A stretch of DNA of 13,862 nucleotides from positions 1 through 13,862 of the forward strand of contig JAZLHS010000007.1 in assembly GCA_045616885.1 (NCBI GenBank). Reading direction: 5' to 3'. Of the stretch, positions 1-6,231 are shown piece by piece. The position numbers and the translations under genes were made by a program. Source of the DNA: RGIG250 sp045616885 (lineage in GTDB: Bacteria > Bacillota > Negativicutes > Selenomonadales > Selenomonadaceae). Below the pieces are notes generated by a model that worked only from the letters and a program-made list of their open reading frames with translations, was not told the origin of the DNA and made no database searches. Each line of letters starts with the position of its first letter. Position 1 is the first letter of the stretch.

Positions 1-987
1 ATCAATGGCAATGTTTATTTGGGGTCTGCTGCCGGAGATGTCAATATCGGAAGTGTCGATGGACTTCTGGCGAATCATCAGTGTTCCTACATCGGTAGCC
101 ACGGCTGCATGTACGAACTCGTCGTAGCGGCGGTCTGCCTCGGCATCGGACAGAGGCAGCGAGGTGATGCGCCATGATATCACGGTGTTTTCCGGAGCCT
201 GATATTCAAGCAGCAGGCGCTTGTGACCGGGGTGGTCATCCTCAAAGACATAGTAGAGCTGATCGCCTATGGGCTGACGCTGCGCCTTGCCGTAGGTTGC
301 GAAGATATGATAGGGCGTGGAGCCGTAGCGGACACCGTTTCGAGCCTTGTAGCCGTCATCGCGGATGACGATGTCTACCACTCGCGGTGGTGCACCGATA
401 GGCTCGAAGACACCGACCCGCAGCTTCCGCCCATATATGAAGTAGCGAACCTGTATGCCGTGAATGCTGTGGAGCTGGTCGAAGTCCGGCTCGCCCAGAC
501 ACTTGCGCATTTTTTCGGTATCGTCACCGAGGGCGAGTCCCTTGTAGGTGAAGTCCGAGGGCTGAAGGGCTCCGGGGTCTCCTTTCTTGCGCTTGGCGGT
601 CTCCTTTACTTTGACCGGTCTGTCATCAGTTACCGTTTTTTTTTGCGCTTTTTCTGTCCGGCGGGCGTCCTTTGCCTCATTGGCGGCTCGGCGCTTATCG
701 GCCTTGCGGTCACGCTCGACGGCGTCTTTGGCTTCCTTTTCTCGACGCCTCTTAGCCTTGACGGCGTCCTTTTCCGCCTTTTCCTTGGCTTTCACCTGCT
801 CCTTTTCATTGCGCTCGATTGCCTTGGGGGTGAAGTCCTCGTAAAACTCTTCCGCCCCGCCGAACCACACGCCGTCGTCGGAGGGGGCTTTGTCTTTGGC
901 GAAGGTCACCGAAGAAACTGCGGTGAGGGCAGCAGCGAGAGTGACTGCCGCCAGAGCCTTCTTGCTGAATGTAAGCATAGTATTCAT
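1..987 (-). CDS. Secreted protein with Lys/Glu-rich segment and possible SmpA-like repeats (3' end beyond window)
   Basis: Reading the minus strand from ATG at 987-985 gives 329 codons without a stop to the window edge, so the C-terminus is missing. Residues 1-30 form a clear Sec signal peptide (KK at 9-10, Ala/Val/Leu-rich core, likely cleavage after A30 in VTFA). Residues about 53-125 are strongly charged (Lys, Glu, Arg, Ala) and probably a helical or coiled-coil stalk. From about residue 136 there is a folded, beta-rich region with two similar stretches: one begins GLALGDDTEKMRKCLGEPD, the next GVRYGSTPYHIFATYGKAQ. The pattern (Gly-x-Ser/Asp, helix, GxP or YGK, then aromatic beta strands) resembles small periplasmic SmpA/BamE-like modules, which is inference only. 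The start has no good ribosome site; M4 at 978 is an alternative. The gene is divergent from thiC. I do not recognise a named family. Confidence 0.82.
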   Translation of the reverse strand, partial: MNTMLTFSKKALAAVTLAAALTAVSSVTFAKDKAPSDDGVWFGGAEEFYEDFTPKAIERNEKEQVKAKEKAEKDAVKAKRRREKEAKDAVERDRKADKRRAANEAKDARRTEKAQKKTVTDDRPVKVKETAKRKKGDPGALQPSDFTYKGLALGDDTEKMRKCLGEPDFDQLHSIHGIQVRYFIYGRKLRVGVFEPIGAPPRVVDIVIRDDGYKARNGVRYGSTPYHIFATYGKAQRQPIGDQLYYVFEDDHPGHKRLLLEYQAPENTVISWRITSLPLSDAEADRRYDEFVHAAVATDVGTLMIRQKSIDTSDIDISGSRPQINIAID

Positions 988-996
988 AGTGGCTTT

Positions 997-1026
997 AGTA
1001 TAGCACAAAAAGTTTTCGGATTACAA
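997..1026 (-). promoter_or_regulatory. Candidate promoter of the secreted-protein gene
   Basis: On the minus strand TTGTAA (1026-1021) and TATACT (1002-997) are separated by 18 bases. The predicted start would fall about 3 bases before ATG 987 or 12 before ATG 978, which is unusually short and matches the lack of a ribosome site. Either the leader is nearly absent or the promoter lies elsewhere. Confidence 0.4.
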
Positions 1027-1077
1027 TGGAAGCTTCATGAAAGAATGGACTCTGTATGGCTTTCTGCCTGTTATTTC

Positions 1078-1106
1078 TTGCTATCGGCGGGTCGTTATGT
1101 TAGAAT
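1078..1106 (+). promoter_or_regulatory. thiC promoter
   Basis: TTGCTA (1078-1083), a 17-base spacer and TAGAAT (1101-1106) match the housekeeping consensus well. Initiation near 1113 would leave a leader of only about 42 bases before the thiC start. The leader contains the ribosome site AAGGAAAGAGGAAAG (1136-1150) and has no room for a TPP riboswitch. Confidence 0.65.
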
Positions 1107-1154
1107 TTAGTACGGTTTTAAGCTAAAAACTTTTTAAGGAAAGAGGAAAGACTT

Positions 1155-2468
1155 ATGGCAACGCAACTTGAAAAAGCCCGCGAGGGAAAGATTACCGATG
1201 AAATGAAGCTCGTGGCCGAAGAAGAACATATAGACGCGGAAGTAATTCGTCAGCGAGTGGCTGCCGGTACGGTAGTTATCTGCGCAAATGTAAATCATAA
1301 AAATCTCCGACCCAGAGGCGTAGGCGAGGGGCTGACCGTAAAGGTCAACGCCAACATCGGCACCAGTGACAGCTATCCGGATATCGCTCCGGAGCTCAAG
1401 AAGCTGGATGTGGCTATCGCGGCCGGTGCGGATGCGGTCATGGATTTGTCTACCGGCTCCGAGCTGGACAAGTCCCGTCGGGCGATCATCGAGCATTCTA
1501 CCATCATGGTAGGTACTGTCCCCATGTACGAGGCCTGCGTCATGGCACAGAATGAGCATGGCGCAGTCGTAAATATGACGTCAGAGGATATTCTGGCGAC
1601 TGTTGAGAAGCAGGCAAAGGACGGCGCCGATTTCATCACCATCCACTGCGGCGTGACGCGTGAGGCACTGAACAGGCTGACCGCCGAAGGCCGCCGGATG
1701 GATATCGTCAGCCGCGGAGGTTCCTTCGTCACCGGCTGGATGCTTCACAATGAGCAGGAAAATCCCTTCTATCAGCACTATGATGAAATCCTCGATATCT
1801 GCCGGAAATACGATGTGACAATGAGCCTTGGCGATAGTCTCCGTCCCGGCTGCATTGCCGATGCCAACGACAGCGCTCAGATGACGGAGCTCATCACTCT
1901 TGGTGAGCTGACACAGCGGGCTCGTCGAGCCGGTGTTCAGGTCATGGTTGAAGGGCCGGGTCATATGTCCTTTGACCAGATTGCGGCCAATATGAAGCTT
2001 CAGAAGCGCCTCTGCCACAATGCTCCGTACTATGTACTGGGCCCTTTGGTCACCGATGTGGCTCCCGGCTATGACCACATTACCGCAGCTATCGGCGGTA
2101 CATTGGCGGCTGTGTCCGGCGCTGATTTCCTCTGCTACGTGACACCGGCCGAGCATTTGTCCCTGCCGACGGAGGAGGACGTCCATGTAGGCGTCATCAC
2201 AGCTCGCATTGCAGCGCATGCTGCCGATTTGGCTAAGGGACTTCCTTCCGCTGTTGCCTGGGACAATCGCATGGCTGATGCCCGCCGTAAGCTGGACTGG
2301 GAAGGACAGTTCGCTGAGGCCATCGACCCGGCTCATGCCCGGAAGGTGCGTGCCAACCGCAACAATGGGGATGAAGAGGGCTGCTCCATGTGCGGCAGTC
2401 TCTGTGCGGTGAAGATTGTGGATGAGTACTTCCATCCGAAGGCCGGAACCTGCCCGTTCAATGACTGA
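1155..2468 (+). CDS. thiC: Phosphomethylpyrimidine synthase ThiC
   Basis: ThiC is the radical-SAM enzyme that rearranges aminoimidazole ribotide into hydroxymethylpyrimidine phosphate, the pyrimidine half of thiamine. The 437-residue product has the short form typical of anaerobes and lacks the long N-terminal extension of proteobacterial ThiC. Recognisable family stretches are KVNANIGTS (63-71), MDLSTG (96-101), EGPGHM (276-281), GPLVTDVAPGYDHI (296-309) and the C-terminal cluster motif CSMCGSLC at C410, C413 and C417. That spacing is CX2CX3C rather than the CX2CX4C of the E. coli type; I believe the short lineage shares it but cannot check. The AdoMet-bound 4Fe-4S cluster should sit there. 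ATG 1155 is preceded by AAGGAAAGAGGAAAG. No other thi gene is visible, so it is a single-gene unit from the promoter at 1078-1106. Confidence 0.97.
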   Translation: MATQLEKAREGKITDEMKLVAEEEHIDAEVIRQRVAAGTVVICANVNHKNLRPRGVGEGLTVKVNANIGTSDSYPDIAPELKKLDVAIAAGADAVMDLSTGSELDKSRRAIIEHSTIMVGTVPMYEACVMAQNEHGAVVNMTSEDILATVEKQAKDGADFITIHCGVTREALNRLTAEGRRMDIVSRGGSFVTGWMLHNEQENPFYQHYDEILDICRKYDVTMSLGDSLRPGCIADANDSAQMTELITLGELTQRARRAGVQVMVEGPGHMSFDQIAANMKLQKRLCHNAPYYVLGPLVTDVAPGYDHITAAIGGTLAAVSGADFLCYVTPAEHLSLPTEEDVHVGVITARIAAHAADLAKGLPSAVAWDNRMADARRKLDWEGQFAEAIDPAHARKVRANRNNGDEEGCSMCGSLCAVKIVDEYFHPKAGTCPFND

Positions 2469-2520
2469 GAAAGCTTTCCTTGATGCACGCACTGTAGAAC
2501 AACAATTAGAATCATCTCGC

Positions 2521-2648
2521 AATATGGCTTGACGTAAACACGCTTGCGCTCAGTTATCTACGCAGCGGTACTAGACTCTGACTGCGTATGTCTACTTGTC
2601 AGTCGTCAAGTACCGGCGTAGATAAATGGTTTTCTTACAAGCCATATT
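2521..2648 (+). repeat. R-element copy 1 (long imperfect palindrome)
   Basis: Outer arms AATATGGCTTG (2521-2531) and CAAGCCATATT (2638-2648) are perfectly complementary over 11 bases. Inner arms TTATCTACGC (2554-2563) and GCGTAGATAA (2616-2625) pair over 10, followed by GGTAC/GTACC (2567-2571, 2610-2614). The apical part holds CTGAC and GTCAG. Three related copies lie at 10192-10323, 11832-11972 and 12028-12156. This copy occupies most of the 243-base gap between thiC and the adaptor gene; no coding signal is seen there. It could end thiC transcription, but it has no U-tract. Confidence 0.85.
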
Positions 2649-2711
2649 CACGAGAAAGCACATTAAGGAATTTTTTACTAGCAAGTATTAATATTGGATT
2701 TAAGGAAACAA

Positions 2712-3692
2712 ATGCCAGAAATAGATATCACCCGCAATGTCAGCCGCTTCGTACTGAAGTGTGCAGCGGGAGTCGCGATAATGGGAGCGGCAGTGGCCGG
2801 GACAGCGTGGTACTTTGCTGTGGAGAAGAACACCACGGAGCTCTACGATGCGAAGGTCACGGGGAGCTATCTGTCGGTGAAGTCCCGGACTGCCGGAACG
2901 ATAGAGAAGCTCCTTGTCTCTGATGGCCAGACGGTAAAGGCCGGTGAGAAGGTCGCGGAAATAAAGGTCAAGGTCACCAAGGAAGAGATTGCGGAGCTGG
3001 AGAAGAATGTTTCGGTAATGGAGCAGAATCTCCGGACGCTTGAGCAGGGTATCCCGGTGCAGAAGCCGGTATATGTGAACAGCTCCGGCGATGGTGACAA
3101 GATGGCACAGATGCAGCACCTCTACGATGTAGGAGCCATATCGGCGGCTGAGCTGGAGCGGGCACAGGCTGCCTATGGCGGAGGTCGGGGAGAGGTAGTC
3201 ATCGAGACGACCTATGAGCCGGCTGACGAATCATCCCTGAAGCAGGCTCGCCGCAGGCTGGAGCAGGCGAAGTCGGCACTGGCTCAGGCCAGCGGTCAGC
3301 ACGGTGCCACCGCTGTCACCACTCCCGTAGGCGGTACTGCTCTCCGGCTGGAGATAAAGGAAGGAAATGAGGTGCGTCCCGGTCAGCCGGTCATTGCCGT
3401 AGGCGATGTGGAGCGGCTGGTGCTGGTGGCACCGGTTACGGAAGAGAAAGCGGCCAGACTGTCGCCGGGAATGTACGCCCGCTTTCGACTGGAGGGCAAA
3501 GACCGCTCCGGGGTAATACTGTCAGTTGAAAAGGCCGTGCCGGAAGGTGCAAAGCAAAGTGACACGGAAGGCAAGGTTGAGGCGGAGAATTTCGACCCGG
3601 AAAGAAACTGGCGAGTGACTATATCTCTGCCAAGAGAGGAAGGCTTCTGGCCTCATCCCGGAACTACGACGACTGTGAAGGTGTCGCTGTAA
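2712..3692 (+). CDS. HlyD/RND-type membrane fusion (periplasmic adaptor) protein
   Basis: This is a 326-residue adaptor of the HlyD/AcrA superfamily, which bridges an inner-membrane exporter to the outer membrane in diderm cells. A single membrane anchor spans residues about 13-36. A lipoyl/biotinyl-like half motif follows (KSRTAGTIEKLLVSDGQTVKAGEKVAEI, 57-84), then a short helical hairpin including the family-typical LYDVGAISAAELERAQAAY (127-145). The second lipoyl half (TTPVGGTALRLEIKEGNEVRPGQPVIAVGD) and beta-barrel strands complete it. I chose ATG 2712 because AAGGAAA (2702-2708) sits just upstream; an in-frame TTG at 2694 would place that site inside the gene. No transporter or outer-membrane factor gene is adjacent, so it is an orphan adaptor whose substrate cannot be told. 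R1 precedes it and the GC-rich repeats follow. Confidence 0.87.
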   Translation: MPEIDITRNVSRFVLKCAAGVAIMGAAVAGTAWYFAVEKNTTELYDAKVTGSYLSVKSRTAGTIEKLLVSDGQTVKAGEKVAEIKVKVTKEEIAELEKNVSVMEQNLRTLEQGIPVQKPVYVNSSGDGDKMAQMQHLYDVGAISAAELERAQAAYGGGRGEVVIETTYEPADESSLKQARRRLEQAKSALAQASGQHGATAVTTPVGGTALRLEIKEGNEVRPGQPVIAVGDVERLVLVAPVTEEKAARLSPGMYARFRLEGKDRSGVILSVEKAVPEGAKQSDTEGKVEAENFDPERNWRVTISLPREEGFWPHPGTTTTVKVSL

Positions 3693-3713
3693 CTATAACT
3701 ATAACCAATGAAG

Positions 3714-3951
3714 GGCTCCCCTTTAGGGGAGCTGTCGCCGAAGGCGACTGAGGGGTAACATATAGTCGGCCTCATAGGCTCCCCTCTAGGGGAGCTGTCG
3801 CCGAAGGCGACTGAGGGGTAATCGCTAAAAGAAATCCTTTATTTACCCCTCCGACCTCGCTTCGCTCGGCCACCTCCCCTAGATGGGAGGCTATTAGACG
3901 GAATAGAAGTTGCCCCTCCGCCCTTCGGGCACCTCTCCTCTAGGGGAGGCT
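3714..3951. repeat. GC-rich hairpin repeat cluster I (four units)
   Basis: Two forward units (3714-3758, 3777-3821) each contain two adjacent hairpins: CTCCCCTTTAGGGGAG-like and GTCGCCGAAGGCGAC, ending in GAGGGGTAA. Two inverted units (3844-3892, 3912-3951) start TTACCCCTCCG or GCCCCTCCG and end in a CCTCCCCTAG...GGGAGGCT hairpin. The second forward and first inverted units plus their spacer make a composite of about 116 bp with outer ends AGGCTCCCCT and GGGAGGCT. It fills the 295-base gap between the adaptor and rfbD, and no gene is seen in it. It may act as a terminator or a bidirectional RNA structure. Confidence 0.85.
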
Positions 3952-3987
3952 GCTAGATGGAATATAGGATATCGGAGTTAGTGAATT

Positions 3988-4851
3988 ATGAAATATTTAG
4001 TCACCGGAGTGACTGGTCAGCTGGGCCATGATATCGTCAAGGAGCTGGAGCGACGCGGACTGACCTGCATTGCTCCCACCCGGGAGGATATGCCGTTGGA
4101 TGACGACAGGCAGGTGGAATCGTACATCAACGCCGTTGCTCCCGATATAGTCATCCACTGCGCTGCCTACACTGCTGTAGACAAAGCGGAGACCGAAGCA
4201 GATAAAGCTTGGCGGGTAAATGCTGAGGCAACCGCAAATATCGCACGCATCTGCCGCCGCATCGGAGCTGTCCTCGTCTACATCAGTACCGACTACGTTT
4301 TCCCCGGCGACGGTGACGCCCCATACAGCGTAGCTGACCCCAAGGGACCGAAGAATGTATACGGTGCTACGAAGCTTGCCGGAGAGATAGCAGTTCGTTC
4401 GTCCTTGGACAGATACTTCATTGTGCGGATTTCTTGGGTCTTTGGTACTAATGGAAATAATTTTATCAAGACAATGCTTCGCCTAGCCGAAACGAATGAG
4501 CGGATAAATGTAGTGGCGGATCAGATCGGTTCTCCTACATATACTGCGGACGCTGCGCCCCGTATTATCGACCTGGCGGCTACCGATTATTACGGCACCT
4601 ACCACCTTACCAACGAAGGCACCTGCTCCTGGGCAGAGCTGGCCAGTGAGGTCTTCAGGAAGAAAAATCTGCCAACTTTGGTGTCACCCATTACCACTGC
4701 CGAATATCCCACCAAGGCTCAGCGACCGCTGAATTCCCGTCTGGATAAGCGAAATCTTCTCGCTGCGGGGATAAGCCGCATGCCCTCTTGGCAGGATGCC
4801 TTGAGCCGTTATCTCACCGAGCTGGAGGCTCCGGAGAAGCCGGCGGAATAA
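3988..4851 (+). CDS. rfbD: dTDP-4-dehydrorhamnose reductase RfbD/RmlD
   Basis: RmlD catalyses the last step of dTDP-L-rhamnose synthesis, the NAD(P)H reduction of dTDP-4-dehydro-L-rhamnose, feeding LPS, capsule or cell-wall polysaccharide. The 287-residue length is normal. The N-terminal Rossmann motif GVTGQLG (7-13, GxxGxxG) binds cofactor. CAAYTAVDKAE (58-68) is a family signature, and T101 in ISTDYVF with Y125 and K129 in YGATK form the SDR catalytic set. SWVFG and the C-terminal RPLNSRLD are also typical. GGAG (3974-3977) precedes ATG 3988 by 10 bases. The other rml genes (rfbA, rfbB, rfbC) are absent here, so the pathway is scattered or lies beyond the window. No clear terminator follows; the next unit has its own strong promoter 67 bases after the stop. 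Confidence 0.95.
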   Translation: MKYLVTGVTGQLGHDIVKELERRGLTCIAPTREDMPLDDDRQVESYINAVAPDIVIHCAAYTAVDKAETEADKAWRVNAEATANIARICRRIGAVLVYISTDYVFPGDGDAPYSVADPKGPKNVYGATKLAGEIAVRSSLDRYFIVRISWVFGTNGNNFIKTMLRLAETNERINVVADQIGSPTYTADAAPRIIDLAATDYYGTYHLTNEGTCSWAELASEVFRKKNLPTLVSPITTAEYPTKAQRPLNSRLDKRNLLAAGISRMPSWQDALSRYLTELEAPEKPAE

Positions 4852-4918
4852 TGCTTTTACATTGTTAAGAGTCCCGTCGTTTCTGGTTTTTCCCCCTCGT
4901 CTAGTCCTAAGGTATTAT

Positions 4919-4947
4919 TTGAAAAAAGCCCCGACCTGTGATATAAT
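4919..4947 (+). promoter_or_regulatory. Very strong sigma-A-type promoter with dyad around the -10
   Basis: TTGAAA (4919-4924), exactly 17 bases, then a perfect TATAAT (4942-4947). Transcription should start near 4954. The -10 box lies inside an inverted repeat, GACCTGTGA (4933-4941) and TCGCAGGTC (4951-4959), with 8 of 9 positions complementary and spacer TATAATTTG. This geometry suits a repressor operator, but the right arm is also the 5' end of the predicted RNA, so chance or RNA pairing is possible. Confidence 0.8.
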
Positions 4948-4953
4948 TTGTCG

Positions 4954-5153
4954 CAGGTCTTGCTTTTGGTAGGGCAGGATCCGGTAGTACCTTTTTCGAC
5001 GGGCGGGGAAGGGGAACAGCAACGCGAGCAGCCGTGCTTCTTCCCACCTGTGAAACTCAAAATGTTCGGAAAGGTACGGACAAGGATGACAAAGAGCTCG
5101 CAGACAAAACTCACGGATGAATGGATTCGGCGTAATCGGATGCGCCACTTTTT
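4954..5153 (+). ncRNA. Putative ~200-nt structured RNA, 6S-RNA-like architecture
   Basis: No convincing gene occupies this stretch, yet it starts at a near-perfect promoter and ends at an intrinsic terminator. Hand folding gives a rod. A lower stem has GTCT (4957-4960) with AGAC (5102-5105), CTTTTG (4963-4968) with CAAAG (5090-5094), TCC (4980-4982) with GGA (5078-5080), and GTACCTTT (4987-4994) with AAAGGTAC (5070-5077). An unpaired central region follows (about 4995-5003 and 5049-5069). The upper stem pairs about 5002-5014 with 5037-5048. Closing stem, central bubble and terminal hairpin in about 200 bases is the layout of bacterial 6S RNA, which binds RNA polymerase holoenzyme. I cannot confirm the family from memory. 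The alternative is a long regulatory leader of the downstream peptidase gene. Confidence 0.45.
5129..5153 (+). terminator. Intrinsic terminator inside the 4852-5276 gap
   Basis: GGCGTA (5129-5134) pairs with TGCGCC (5141-5146, one G-U pair) around loop ATCGGA, followed by AC and five T residues. It would release the predicted 200-nt RNA, or act as an attenuator for the M23-bactofilin genes. A second run of seven T residues follows at about 5169-5174 without an obvious stem. Confidence 0.55.
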
Positions 5154-5190
5154 CGCAGTTTGAATTGTTTTTTTGCCCCCCGCTGACCAA

Positions 5191-5276
5191 GAGAGCAAGG
5201 AGCTCTCCTCCACCTGGCGGGTGGCTGGCGCCATGTCGTGCCGTGAACGACCGAGGCGTATTAAGGGGGATTTTTC
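5191..5276 (+). promoter_or_regulatory. Three-hairpin leader of the M23 peptidase gene
   Basis: Three consecutive stem-loops precede the start: GAGAGC/GCTCTC (5191-5196, 5202-5207), CCACC/GGTGG (5210-5214, 5220-5224), and a two-tier stem CGCC/GGCG (5229-5232, 5255-5258) enclosing GTCGT/ACGAC (5235-5239, 5247-5251). The ribosome site AAGGGGGA (5263-5270) follows directly. I could not match it to a riboswitch class; c-di-AMP riboswitches often precede such hydrolases, but their conserved bases are not evident. No separate promoter is seen after the terminator at 5129-5153. Confidence 0.45.
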
Positions 5277-6212
5277 GTGATTCAGGATTTACCGGAAATA
5301 AAGAAGCCGGACAATCGGTGCTATACGATAAAGTTTATCCCGCACCATGGGGATACGATTCGTAGCATCAGCCTGCCGATTGATAAGCTGAAAAAGTATG
5401 CTGTCGGCGTCGGCGTCGGAGCCTGTGCATTTCTGGCGGCTCTCGGCTTCGCCACCTATGGCACCTTCACTATGGCAGGACAGAAGGCAGAGAACAGAGA
5501 GCTGAAGGCAATCAACGCGTCTCAGCAGACTCAAATATCTGATTTGGCCAAGAAGGCAAACGCCCTTCAGGATCAGATGGCGGAAATAAACCGCATCGAA
5601 GCAGAGTTGCAGCAGCTTTCCGGCGCACAGGTAGATGTACCGACCAATGCGTCCGCTGAGTCATCCTTCAGCGGTCAGGGCGGCCCCTATGTGAAACCGA
5701 CTGTGTCCAATATCTCTCGCTCTTTGGCGAGTCTGGAAGAGCGGCTGGCCTACAGCCGTGCTCGTCTCGGTCATATAAAGGAAGCCATCGAGCAGAAGAA
5801 CGCCTACAACGCTTATATGGAAGCTATGGCAGCAGTAACTCCCAGCATCTGGCCTACATCCGGTGAGGTCAGCTCACCCTACGGTATGCGCTGGGGCGGC
5901 AGTGACTTCCATCCGGGCATCGATATAGCCAATGACTACGGCACCCCCATCATGGCAGCAGCTGACGGATATGTCACCGAGGCCGGCTGGGATGACGGCG
6001 GCTACGGCAACAAGGTAGACATAGATCACGGCAATGGCGTCCGTACCCGCTACGGTCATGCTCAGTCCGTTATCGTCAGTGCCGGCGAGGAAGTAAAGAA
6101 GGGTCAGGTCATCGCCTACATGGGTAGCACCGGCTTCTCTACCGGTCCGCACCTCCACTATGAGGTGAACATCAACGGCGAAGATGTTAATCCTTTCAAC
6201 TACATGAAGTAA
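5277..6212 (+). CDS. Membrane-anchored M23 (LytM-type) peptidoglycan endopeptidase
   Basis: A 311-residue zinc metallopeptidase that should cut peptide cross-links of peptidoglycan from the periplasmic side of the inner membrane. Order: short cytoplasmic tail, one membrane helix (about 41-63), coiled-coil stalk (about 66-115 and 145-176), then the M23 domain (about 190-311). Metal and catalytic residues are all present: H212 and D216 in HPGID, H261 in YGHAQ, H292 and H294 in HLH. It is therefore predicted active, unlike degenerate EnvC/NlpD-type activators. The start is GTG 5277, supported by AAGGGGGA six bases upstream; later ATG codons would cut into the membrane segment. The bactofilin gene follows after 19 bases, so the two are surely co-transcribed. 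This pairing is known from cell-shape loci such as ccmA/csd in Helicobacter. Confidence 0.95.
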   Translation: MIQDLPEIKKPDNRCYTIKFIPHHGDTIRSISLPIDKLKKYAVGVGVGACAFLAALGFATYGTFTMAGQKAENRELKAINASQQTQISDLAKKANALQDQMAEINRIEAELQQLSGAQVDVPTNASAESSFSGQGGPYVKPTVSNISRSLASLEERLAYSRARLGHIKEAIEQKNAYNAYMEAMAAVTPSIWPTSGEVSSPYGMRWGGSDFHPGIDIANDYGTPIMAAADGYVTEAGWDDGGYGNKVDIDHGNGVRTRYGHAQSVIVSAGEEVKKGQVIAYMGSTGFSTGPHLHYEVNINGEDVNPFNYMK

Positions 6213-6231
6213 TCCGCAAAGGAGCAGAAAG

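Noticed and set aside
223..1110. 295-codon plus-strand frame at the left end
   Set aside because: The minus frame has a signal peptide, coherent composition and stays open from 987 to the edge. The plus frame runs across the promoter region and has no ribosome site.
1581..2522. 313-codon minus-strand frame opposite thiC
   Set aside because: It overlaps thiC almost entirely and shows no family motif.
2521..2648. R elements as tRNA-like or T-box leaders
   Set aside because: There is no T-loop, CCA end, specifier loop or NCCA-binding antiterminator bulge, and the copies lie mainly at gene ends rather than before aminoacyl-synthetase or amino-acid genes.
2694..2711. TTG at 2694 as start of the adaptor gene
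   Set aside because: The ribosome site AAGGAAA lies downstream of it and fits ATG 2712.
3714..3951. CRISPR array
   Set aside because: Units are in both orientations, spacers are not uniform, each unit is a double hairpin and no cas gene is present.
4954..5153. tmRNA, RNase P RNA or SRP RNA
   Set aside because: No tag-peptide frame or tRNA-like ends, no conserved P4 core, and no GGAAG-type SRP apical motif in the right setting.
5188..5276. c-di-AMP (ydaO-type) riboswitch
   Set aside because: The context (wall hydrolase) fits, but I cannot find the conserved G-rich and CGTCAGCTAACC-like segments; kept only as an unassigned structured leader.
4857..5365. Several 70-125-codon frames in the gap before the M23 gene
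   Set aside because: They contradict each other, cross the promoter, terminator and hairpins, and have no recognisable product or good ribosome site.
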